Source: Roridomyces roridus
Taxonomy: Eukaryota; Basidiomycota; Agaricomycetes; Agaricales; Mycenaceae
Assembly: GCA_029378245.1 (NCBI GenBank)
Contig: JARKIF010000001.1
Span: forward strand, 3,534,001-3,598,000
Length of the DNA: 64,000 nucleotides
Direction of reading: 5' to 3'
Under the pieces are notes generated by a model that was not told where the DNA came from, made no database searches, and was given only the letters and a program-made list of their open reading frames with translations. Below are positions 1 through 9,574 of this stretch, one piece after another (the first letter of the stretch is position 1; the number at the start of each line of letters is the position of its first letter). Both the position numbers and the translations under genes were made by a program.

Positions 1-797
1 TCGCCATCTTCCTCCGAATCATCACTTTCGTCCTCATCTGCCTCTTCAGCGGCTGTCGCAGCCGTGGCTTGCGCCTCTTGGGTGACTGCCGTAGCTGTTT
101 CTTGTGCCTGGCGAGTGGGATCTGTTCAAGGTTAGACAGGGTGGGTATGAAGGCAGATGAGGACGAACCTTCGGCGTGGAAATGATCGTGAGGAGCAGCC
201 TCGTCAGCCTGACGCAACTGCTCGGCGTCGGGCGCGATGCTCTGAGCAGCCTTGGACGCGCCTTGGGCGAGAAGATCGCGACCCAAGATGCCCGCATCGG
301 TGATGAGTTTGCGCATCTCGCCGTTGGTGAGGAAGAGATTGAGGAGCGTGCGGAGGTGGTGGGAGGCTGTATACTTTGGATTAGTGGCGAGAAAGGCGCG
401 TTGGGAGTAAGCACATACCTTGCTGAGCATCCCGCTTGGCCTGAGTGAGGTGCTCTTTACCCTTGTCCTTGTCGCCGTCCGTCGGGGCCAGCGTGCCAAC
501 ATCAAACCCGCGCGTTTCCCAGACGAAGCGTTGCAGGATCTCGCCCTCGTTCTTCTCTTGCACGAGACGCGAGAAGGTGGAGAGGATCTCGCGAATGTCT
601 TGGATGAGCTTTCGGCCCTCGCCAGAGAGCTTTCGGTCATCGATGGGCGAGTTGGCCTTGATGTACTCGAGAAGGGCGGCGATCTGGGAGTTGGTTGGGA
701 GGCTGGAGTTGCGGAGCGCGCCTATGGCGGCATAGAGCCGGATTTTGCTGTCAACGTCGGGGTTGGGCGTCGGACCCTGGAGAGCGCTTGCAGACAT
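1..797 (-). CDS. HAM1-like N-terminal domain protein (3' end off window)
   Basis: The reading starts at M (797) with MSASALQGPTPNPDVDSKIR and continues LPTNSQIAALLEYIKANSP, then LSGEGRKLIQDIREIL and FVWETRGFDVGT. This resembles the N-terminal domain of fungal HAM1-like (DUF5923-type) proteins. Exons read 797-419, 366-169 and 121 to beyond base 1. Splice phases close cleanly: exon 2 begins ASHHLRTLLNLFLTNGEMRKL and exon 3 begins DPTRQAQETATAV, then turns acidic (EEADEDESDDSEED). The family is large, usually well over 500 residues, so most of this gene lies outside the window. The biochemical role of the family is not established; membrane or lipid association has been proposed. I chose the first M because the conserved block begins right after it. 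Confidence 0.75.
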
Positions 798-1478
798 TGT
801 TGTAGTTGTTGTAAGAAAGGGAGGAGGGTGGAGGGTGGTATAAGTAGTTTTTGAGGCGTATGCGTCATGGTGACGATGTAGGTGCCCCTATGGGTCGATC
901 GCTCAATTAAGGTGGCCAGAAAGGGCTTGGGAGGAACTGGGAGGCCACTTGGAGTGCGACAGGTCAGGAAAGCCGCATCGTACTTCGGGTCTTCGTCCAA
1001 CGCCGTGGAAGGCAAGAAATTTTTCGAGGTTGGGTGGAGTCTGAAAAGGTTAGAGTGGTTTTTTGAAGCATTTCGAAGCTGCATGTTCCACCACTCCAAC
1101 CCATGACGTCCGCGATTGAATGACTTCTGTCCGATCTTGGCCAGGCAATCGAAAGTTTCTCCAAGTCTCGTCGAGCTTGGCCGGGAAACGTAGGAGACTA
1201 GGAGTGTCCCCAAATCTGACCACGGTAGTTCATGATCAATCGTCCACTGCTGAGAGCGCTGGTCGGAATTCGGGGTCAACGGGCGGACTGTGGTTTGAGA
1301 AGAGTGCAAAAAAAGCCTCCGTTGATGTAGTGGCCAAATGGAGTTCGACCCCGACGCGATGACCGACGCCTGCTACATGCAAAAACCTCGATATTCGACC
1401 GTCGACGCGATTACAACGATTGTACAATAGAACATACACGGCTACAGCTAAAAGAGGACACAGAAAGACTGAAAGCAA
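798..1478. other. intergenic stretch without a supported gene
   Basis: The region lies between the start of the HAM1-like gene and the stop codon of the LRR gene, both on the minus strand. The longest open frame (minus, 722-1309) overlaps the start of the HAM1-like gene in another frame and resembles no family I know. I take the stretch as the 5' region of one gene and the 3' region of the other. Confidence 0.5.
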
Positions 1479-3108
1479 TCATAGCTCAGGAGAGCACGCG
1501 CGATCCTCCACTTCCTCATCCTGAGCCTGAATCATTTCCCTCACAAGCAAATCCATCTTGCGCGTCTCGAGAATCTCGCGAAGACGAGGCGCCATCTCAA
1601 GCTTCGAACCGCTCACAACGATCTCGCCGTTGCATGCAGCGTGGGCGTAGAGGTTGCGCTTGAGGGCGGCGACGGAGAGGTCAGCAACGACGCTCGGGTT
1701 GGAGATGAGGGGCGGCGCGGGATCGACGAGGTACTGAGATTCCAAGTCTATTCACAACCGTCAGTATGAGCAGTCATAACGAAAGCACATACACACCATT
1801 GATATAGGTTTCGCAGGGGGAAGGCATCTCGATGTCGATAATGCGGCTCTCCTCAGAGATTGTCTCGGCAAGACGCCGGATTCCGGGCATGTCGATGTTG
1901 GTGTCGAGGATGGTGAGGAACGAAAGCTTGGAGAGCATGATGATAGCAGGGATGGCGTCGTCGTCAATGTGTGGATTGACCGCAATGGAAAGCTGAAGGA
2001 GGGAGCGCCGGAGGGACACAAGAAGGTATACACTGCAGATAACTTGAGCAAAGTTGGGGGAGAATTCAAGTCAAAGGCGCACGCTTCGTTTCCGATACCA
2101 GTATTGTTAAGCGAAAGGGTGATGAGCCGCGGAAGGTGCTGGATGTGGAAGAGATCAAAGTCTTCTACGCGTACGCCGTTGAACGAGAGCTCGGCCAGGA
2201 ACAAAAAGCTATTGGGCTTGCTAAATACTAGGAGAGAGGCGTCAGAAAGATAGTCTCGCTGTAAAGAAAGCACATACCAGTCATCAGGTCCTTTCCGCCT
2301 AGATTCAGGCCGTCCTCGTCCTCCAAAGATTCCCTCAAAGTCAGCTTCCAGATTTCCGAAGTCCTCAAGATCTTCATGACGCGCATATTCAGAAGGCCTG
2401 ATGGAGAATGAGGAGGAGCGCGTAAAGAATAGCTCCAAAACGCACCATTTTCACCCAAAAAATCTGCAATAGTCTGATGGTCCAACTCGGGCAGATTCGA
2501 CAGTCGTTCTCTGAGGCGAATACCGGGCATCATATTATCGAGATGCTGAATGAAGGACTTGAGGGCTCGCGGTGTTTCCGCTCCGATACGTGGGCCAAAA
2601 AGCTCGTCTGCACATTCCGATATCCGTGCATATACGCATGCAAAATGCTGTCCACGGTACCTTCGAGGATCCGCAGCTTGTCCATCAAGTCGTTGGCGGG
2701 CGTGCGGGTGGCTTCCTTGGACGCGACGTAAGGCGACTCTTTGCCCTCAAATTTGAGTCGTTCGCGCCTGACGCTGATATCAAAGGAATTCTCGCCGACC
2801 GATGTGTCGGAGCGCGCGTATTTGGGAGGTCCTTGGAGGTTGGTGAACGAGGCGCCCTTGCGTTTGAGAGACTGGATGGCGACATTGGACACATCGCGCA
2901 GAGTCTGAGATGATGGCTCCTGTTCTCCTTCGTCTTCTTCAAGCACTTTGTCGAGGATTCGGGCAAAGGATTCAGAGTCGTTTTGAGGTTTCGTCTTTGT
3001 TCGCGATTTATGCCGGCGTTGTCGTAGAGACCTGATGTATGTGGACGCGGTTATAGCAGGGCAGTAGAGTGGGTTCTTCTCGTCGATTACAGGGAGGGAA
3101 TAGGACAT
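1479..3108 (-). CDS. leucine-rich-repeat protein, function unknown
   Basis: Five exons close in frame: 3108-2590, 2545-2278, 2227-2083, 2032-1797 and 1747-1479, giving 478 residues (494 if the upstream M at 3156 is used). The N-terminal third is polar and basic ([11 protein letters not shown]), with acidic runs. The C-terminal half carries LRR-like strands such as [37 protein letters not shown] and [20 protein letters not shown] cannot recognise an F-box, although many fungal proteins of this shape are F-box/LRR substrate adaptors. The C-terminus is charged ([19 protein letters not shown]). The 44-nt first intron is the least certain splice. Function is inferred only as protein-protein interaction. 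Confidence 0.7.
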
Positions 3109-3194
3109 GAGGACGAGATTGTGGTGGCACGAAAGAAAATGTTGATGCGCCATCATTCCCTCCTTGCGCTCTCCTCATGCCTCCATAGCAAACG

Positions 3195-4114
3195 ATGCAG
3201 TTCTCGCGCAGTCTCATTCGCCGCCCCCAGCGCCTTGTCACCATGGCCCGACGGCAACTGACTCATTCCGAGGCTGCCGTGAGCACGATTTTCACTGACC
3301 CGGCAGGATGTTCACTCACCCTTCACTTTCAGGGCGACTCCGCCAGCGTGAAAGTCGCCGCCTCAATTCAGGCGAATATCCAGAACGTAAACGCGCAGCA
3401 CGAGCGGGTTCACCAGCACTCCGAGCGAAAGCAGCGGCGGCTCGAGCAAGATATCAAACAGCTTCAAAAACGCCTCGAGCAAGATACCAAACAGCTTCAA
3501 CAACGCCTCGAGGCCAGCACGGAGACCCTCCATTCAAATGCAGTATGCCCTCGTCTGCATCACCGCTCTGGTTTTCCACTGACTGAGTGGCTTTAGTGCA
3601 TGATTGAAAAACTTCGATCTCAGCTAGAAATCGGTCGCAACAACCTGAACCTTAGGACCGCGGTCGGTCCGTATACACCTGTCCCCATTCCATTGATGAG
3701 GCTGATGCGTCATTAGAGATAATTACTGCGGTGGTCGCAGCCAGAAGTCCGCCAGTCCGCCTCAGTGGCTCCGGCGTCCAGCCCGTCCTCGACGCGATGG
3801 GTCGCGGAGGATACGATGCCTTCCAGACGACCTTTGCGGGCGCTGAGGCTACAGTCATTGCCGCAGCTACTGCCAAGGGTGGAATCAAGCAGCAGGACGT
3901 CCGCTGTGCGCTGGGCAGGTTATACGGGGAGCTCTCCACACACCATACGGGGGTTTCGGAGGTGCTGACCGTTCGGGAAGGGGAACAGACCCTGGCTGAA
4001 TCCATTAGTGCCATGTCTGTCATCTTGTTCGCACGCAGGCTGTACGGTTCGCGTTTCGACGCAGAGTACCGGGATAAATCGGGCAAGGTGCAGGTGACCG
4101 TGTCAAAACTATAG
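3195..4114 (+). CDS. coiled-coil protein of unknown function
   Basis: Exons 3195-3278, 3333-3542, 3597-3662 and 3701-4114 keep one frame and give 257 residues. The middle is a strong coiled coil with a repeated KRLEQDTKQLQQRLE-type unit (residues about 60-105), extended by MIEKLRSQLEIGRNNLNL. The C-terminal domain (SGSGVQPVLDAMGRGGYDAF to the stop) has small Ala-rich helices and ends KSGKVQVTVSKL. I do not recognise the family. The start could also be the M at 3243. The last intron has a weak GTCGGT donor, so that junction is uncertain. The gene is divergent from the LRR gene, with 86 bp between start codons. It lies just upstream of the kinase array but is unrelated to it. Confidence 0.5.
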
Positions 4115-4225
4115 TGAGTCCCACCAGCTTGCATGTCGTTTGCACACCTCACATTACTTAGATTAGATCAGTATATGTTGTAGGAGTTGTATTCAAGCTT
4201 TGTTCTTACCGCTCGTTTCCTCTCC

Positions 4226-5015
4226 GATCAAACTGGAGCACTTCAGACCTCGATGTAGCTCTCAGCCTCGAGCACCTCCATAACATGGGTGTCGTTCATG
4301 GAGATTTGAAAGTTGTACGTCACACACTGCTGCTCCTCCTCAATGACTTACGCCTAGGTAGGATAATATCTTCGTGACTTCCTCAGGAAGGGCATGCATC
4401 GCAGATTTCGGGCTCGCATCCATCACCTCCTCGATGTCCTCCATCCAAGGCTTCAAGAGGCTGTACAGTGCGCTATCCAGAGCTGCACCAGGATGGATAT
4501 AACGATCGCCGGCCAGACATTGACGGTTTTGCTTGTGTTTTGTACGAGGTCAGTACCTAACCTTCATCCCGTTCCCTCGCTAATTCGCGTAGCTCTTAAC
4601 AGGGACCGCTCCGTTCCCAGAGCTTCCTTCTGAAATCCCAGTAATGTTCGCCGTTCTCGAGGGCCGTCGACCTTCCCGTCGACCCTCCTGCTCCGGAACG
4701 TCTGCATTAGACGGTCTTTGGGCCCTCCTCCAAAACTGTTGGCACGCGGACCCCGAAAGCCGACCCTCAGCAACCCGAGTCGTCGACCGCTTGAGGGGAA
4801 GTGATATCGGAGCTTCGAGCTTCGAGCTTCATGGAATCTGAGGAGGACTCGAAAACGTGGTTTTTGGAACTGGTAGGTCCAGCCTTGCCCTTGAGGTTTC
4901 GGTTCAATGTTCTTTTAACAGACGTCCTCCCGCCACCCGCCGTAGGCGCAGGACCTACTCATAGAGGAGCTACCCGCCTATGTCAAGCCAAAGCCTCAAT
5001 TCCACGAGCCCGGCG
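4226..5015 (+). pseudogene. kinase-like gene copy A, 3' remnant
   Basis: This is a truncated relative of the two kinase genes downstream. Homology begins abruptly at the intron end before LDVALSLEHLHNMGV. The catalytic loop HGDLK and the stretch DNIFVTSSGRACIADFGLAS are still readable. A base is missing before LDVAL compared with copies B and C, and bases are missing after SMSSI, so the APE region is out of frame and ends at TAA (about 4500). The C-lobe (VMFAVLEGRRPS, CWHADPESRPSA) survives in another frame and ends early. No N-lobe, linker or RhoGEF-like part is present. I call it a dead fragment left by the tandem duplication. Confidence 0.85.
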
Positions 5016-5084
5016 TTAGTGGTGTTAATTCTCGCATACAGATTACGACCTGGGTCCTGTAAAGCTACAATCAATAGATAACTT

Positions 5085-5125
5085 TTCTTTTTGGTCTCGC
5101 GAGCCTCCGCAGCCTGCCTCCCGCG
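5085..5125 (-). repeat. fragment of the MINDY gene 3' end
   Basis: The sequence TTGGTCTCGCGAGCCTCCGC and the bases after it match the last exon of the MINDY gene (about 12586-12625, encoding ARQAAEARKTKKK) with a few differences. It lies downstream of kinase copy A, exactly as the real MINDY gene lies downstream of copy C. It is therefore part of the duplicated unit, not a gene. Confidence 0.7.
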
Positions 5126-5654
5126 CCTGTTCCCTTACCTACGCGCAAAATCATTAGAGAATGCCCTCAGTAATGCTGTGCGCCATCAATCCTCCTTTCA
5201 GTTGACCACAATTGCAATGCTTTACTCTACGGAGTGCGTGACGAGCTTTTGGCCCAAAGACGTCCAGTTTCCGGCCTGAATTCATCGATTTTCTGGACCG
5301 CCACGTTCAGCTGACAATTCCACCCCCTTGACTCCGAGTTGTTCACGGCACCCTTGTATACAAGGAGCACGAAAAGTCTCGACCCACACGACTCCACTAA
5401 TCTTCGTCCCCCGTACGCGGTCTTCAATCTTTCGCGGGATCAGTAACCGCGTCCCCAAGGTGTTCGGTGTCGGGCGACAAAGGGCACGCATATAACCAAT
5501 ACAGGCTGTATGGGAAGAATGTTGACAAGCACTGCCTCTCGTCGCTCTCTTCGTTCCCTACCAAGGCTTGAACGGTCCTCACCGTCACCTTCGGTGCAGC
5601 CGGGATTGCTTCAAACGACTCGCAGGAAACTTTTGAGGAAACTCGACAGCACCG
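5126..5654. other. duplicated upstream region of kinase copy B
   Basis: This stretch is homologous to 9076-9574 in front of copy C (shared ACGCGCAAAATCATTAGA and GACGAGCTTTTGGCCCAAA). It should hold the promoter. A conserved reading MLTSTASRRSLRSL starts near 5519 but is out of frame with the RhoGEF-like exon at 5655, and its copy C equivalent is interrupted by TAG. It may be an untranslated leader or a broken N-terminus. Confidence 0.5.
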
Positions 5655-8600
5655 ATGGAATACTATTATGAAGTGCCAACCAATCCGTCAAGAGAACTCA
5701 TTGAAACGGAAGAAGCCTATGTCGATCAGCTGAGGGGAATCGTCAAGGTACGCGACTCCAAACTGCAGCACCATGATATCCTGATATGGGATCCAGGAAG
5801 TTGCGGGTGCATGGTCCAGAACAAACATGCCGTTTTTCGCAGTATTGAAGGGATCTACAGGGCCAGTCGGTCGCTACTTGAGGTGAACGAACTTGATGCT
5901 CCCGAACCCTACACCTCTAATTTCACCCCAGAGACTGAAAAACGTGGGCACTGCAAGCCTGCCCACATAATCGTTTCTCACACCTATCAGGCCTCGTCGA
6001 TATATGGCTCATCACCCGGTGCTTTGGCGGAAACACTTGTGAGATGCCAGGCAAGCTTACCGTCCCTACCGTCGTGTTTGTCTGGCATCCTCACAGTTCG
6101 CAGGTCGAAGATCTCGAGGCCCATATTCAAAGTACTGCTCCACGTTCTGCACGGGGTTTGATGCCTGGGAACCCGTCAAATCTAATCCACGTCTACCCGG
6201 GATACTATCCGCCTTCACGGTGTCCAACCCTCCTCCGATGTGGGCTCTTCCCCGAGATTCAGACACCCCACCACGATGGACCTTGGACACTTTGTTTCTA
6301 CTTCCCCGATTTCGGCTGAGATACTATCGCAGACTGTATTTGCAGAGGCTCTTCAGCCATCGCACACCATCCGAGTCAGGGATCGATCGTCGCTTGCTTG
6401 CCCCCGCCTTCGAGAAGTTTTACAAGTTCATAAGCATTCTAGAAGCTCGAGAAAAGCTCAACGTCGCTGACCTTGAGGTCCTTGAGGAAGGACCGGAGCC
6501 CACCGTGTTAGACTCGACTTCATGTGAGTCTCTCAACGTCTCAGTCCAGCCATATCTGGTCTTACCCCGACTCAGTATTATTCCCCCCAGTCGTTTCATC
6601 ATCAGCGACACCCCTCAAGCAATTGCCAGATTCCGAGCCCAAACCCAACGAGCCCCCTGCCAGGACGGCCATAACTCCATCAATCGCCACCATGCAGAAG
6701 GCTGAGGCTGCCCGGATATATTTTGAGCAGTTCTACTTCCCATTATTACGCCGTTCGGAGCCACCGCCGGCTCCTCGTTTCCGGCGGAGCATGGCTCGTC
6801 ATTTGGAGGATCGTGACCGTGGTGGGGACCCCCGCTCCCGCAGGCCGGGAAGTGCTTTGGAGTTGCCTGCCGTGGCTACTGTGCCGCAAACTCCGCAACC
6901 TGAAGAGTTCATAACGGGGGAAGCTGGCGGTAAGTTGAGTTCTGGCGGGTTTTGCATCTTATTGACCGCACTCTAGGCCCAGAAACTCAGGAAATATCCT
7001 CCGGAAAAGTCAGTGACGACAGCGACTTCTCAGACTTGGACTTGATTTCCCCCTGTCCAAAGAAAAAGCGTGTAGGATGGCACCTCGACGTTGCCGTGGA
7101 TGCACGACAAGCCTTCCCATTCTCTCAATATCCTTCCGACAGTCAGTCACCAATTGACTTGACGTCTGGTGATTCTCAATCCGATCCTGGCGAACAAGGT
7201 AATGAATCTCATTGGCACTCTCTGTCTTTTTAAATATCTTGCAGGGGCTGATATGCGCGAGATCATTGAACGCCTGAACAAGCTCTTTCACGACGATAAG
7301 GAGTGGTATACGCGATTTTTGGCATGCCGCGGCGATTCCGCTCAATGGCTTCTGGATCTCTTACAAGATGTGAGTTACGTCCGGCAAATCCATCTGCCCA
7401 ACTGCTCAGGAACCTACTCTCCAGCTCCTTGATTACGAGGCCGGTTGTGCCCCCACAGATCGACACAGACTCTTCAAGGCCCTTCTCAGGCTTTCCGCCG
7501 ACTCTGAATTGTACCCAAGGTGTTTCACTCTCACGGATCTCGAGCACGAAAGACTCGTGGCGGGTGGATCGTTCAGCGATGTGTATATGGGGTACCTTCG
7601 CGGGCAATGCGTCGCCGTAAAAATGATGAGGGTATTCGATGAATCGGATATTGACGCTGTTCTGAAGGTATGAAACAATTCAAGTTACATACAGCCTGAT
7701 CTGCATGCGGCATGTAGGGATTTGGTCGAGAAGCGATCATATGGCGGCAGCTCTCCCATCCGAATCTTCTCCCATTTTACGGGCTTTACAAGTTCCGCCA
7801 GAGGCTCTGTCTTGTGTCACCATGGATGGAAAACGGGCATATCCGCGGCTTCCTGAAGAAGCAAATCTGCGAAACGGACCGACTGCTCTCTCTGGTGAGT
7901 TCCTAAGTAGCTCCTCGCCACTACGGTAACCTCAATTAAGTACCTCAGATTCTCGACGTGGCTCTCGGCCTCGAGCACCTCCACGCCATGGGTGTCGTTC
8001 ATGGCGATTTGAAAGCTGTACATCGCCCACTACTACTCTTCAATCACTTACCTCAAAGCAGGACAATATCTTTGTGACTTCCTCAGGGAGGGCGTGCATT
8101 GCGGACTTCGGCCTTGCCTCCATCACCTCCTCAATGTCTTCAATCCAATTCACCCATTCATCCAAGGCTTCAAGAGGGGGTACAGCCCGCTATCAAGCCC
8201 CGGAGCTGCATCGAGGTGGATATAACGATCGCCGTTCAGACATTTATGGTTTTGCATGTGTTGTGTACGAGGTCAGTACCTACTTATCTTTCATCCTTTC
8301 CGCTCGTTAATTCGCGCAGTTCTTAACAGGGACCGCGCCATTCCCAGAACTTCCCTCAGAAATGGCAGTAATGTTTGCCGTTCTGGAGGGCCGTCGACCG
8401 CCCTGTCCTCCATCGTGCTCCGGAAAGCCTGCATTAGACGGACTTTGGGCCCTCCTCCAAGATTGTTGGCACGCAGATCCGGATAGCCGACCAACCGCGA
8501 CCCGAGTCGTGGAACGCCTGAGAGGAAGTGATATCGGAGCTTCGAGTTCCATGGAATCTGAGGAGGACTGGGATTCTACCTCCACTTCCAAGTTTCGTCG

Positions 8601-8908
8601 TCGGCTCCTGTGTCAACAGCCCCGAGCCCTGCCTACGTTGGTCGAATTCGAAAGCGTGGTTTTGGGAACTGGTAGGTCCAGCTTTGCCCTTGAGGCCTCG
8701 GCTCAATTTTCTTTTAACAGACGTCCTCCCGCCAACGCCGGAGGCGCAGGACCTACTCATAGAGGAGCTCCCCGCCCGTGTCAAGCCAAAGCCTCCATTC
8801 CACGAGCCCGCCGTTGATGGTGTTATTTCCGTCCTCAAAGAGGTGGAGCCGTCCAATCGTGGACTATCGACTGGTCGTCGATACATGCAGTTTCACGGCC
8901 TGAGATAG
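5655..8908 (+). CDS. RhoGEF-like/TKL kinase fusion, copy B (apparent frameshift)
   Basis: The N-terminal exons look like a Dbl-homology (RhoGEF) domain: ELIETEEAYVDQLRGIVK, then AVFRSIEGIYRASRSLLE, PYSKYCSTFCTGFDAW and WTLDTLFLLP. Next comes an acidic linker with an SV40-like NLS (PKKKRVG near 7060). The C-terminal half is a protein kinase of the agaricomycete kinase-like (TKL) family, with Gly loop VAGGSFSDVYMG, VAVK lysine, REAIIWRQLSHPNLLPFYG, catalytic loop HGDLKADN, DFGLA and YQAPEL. HGD in place of HRD is normal for this family. The stop is at 8906-8908 after RYMQFHGLR. Relative to copy C one G is missing near 6116 in the DH part, shifting the frame, so the full fusion may not be made; the kinase half itself looks intact. 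The DH assignment is inference from motif order. Confidence 0.65.
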
Positions 8909-9039
8909 AGGCATGTCTTCACGATCCAAGCTGCCCGCGTGGGCGGTTTCGGAAACAGAAATTTCTTTCTCCGTCGCATACAGATTACGACCTGTAAAGC
9001 TACAGTATACCATCCAATAAATAACTTGTGAAAAAACCT

Positions 9040-9075
9040 CTTTGGTCTCGCGAGCCTTCGCAGCCTGCCTCCCGC
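9040..9075 (-). repeat. second fragment of the MINDY gene 3' end
   Basis: This fragment matches 5085-5125 and the MINDY last exon. It lies downstream of kinase copy B and shows that the duplicated unit ran from the MINDY 3' end through the kinase gene. Confidence 0.7.
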
Positions 9076-9574
9076 GCCTGTTCCCTTACCTACGCGCAAA
9101 ATCATTAGAAAATGCCCCAAGTAATGCTGTGCGCCATCAATCCTCCTTTCATTTGACCACAATTGGAATGCTTTTCTCTACCGAGTCCGTGACGAGCTTT
9201 TGGCCCAAATACTTCCAGTTTACTGCCCGCATTCATCGATTTTCTGGACCGCCACGTTCAAGAATTGTCCTGGATGACCGCGACACTCTCGAAAAAAATC
9301 ATCCAGGACGCGTCACGAAAGTCTCAACCCACACGAAAAGTTGCCGCCTCTCCTCGTCCCTGTACGCCATTTTCACTTTTTCGCCGCCAGTCAGTAATCG
9401 TGGGTCCAAGCTGTTCGACATATAACCAATCACAGGATGAGAATTTTGACAAGCACTGCATCCTGGCGCTCTCTCCGAAATTCCGTACCAAAGGCAGCGT
9501 CGACTGGTCCTCAAGGCCACTTTCGGTGCAGCTGTGGTCGTCGAACGACGGGCTAGGGAAACTGGGAGCCAGTG
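9076..9574. other. duplicated upstream region of kinase copy C
   Basis: This stretch is homologous to 5126-5654 and is the likely promoter and leader of copy C. A reading MRILTSTASWRSLRN (from 9438) is in frame with the start at 9575 but is interrupted by TAG shortly before it. Confidence 0.5.

Noticed and set aside
722..1309. 195-aa minus-strand open frame
   Set aside because: It overlaps the start of the HAM1-like gene in another frame and has no protein-like conserved blocks.
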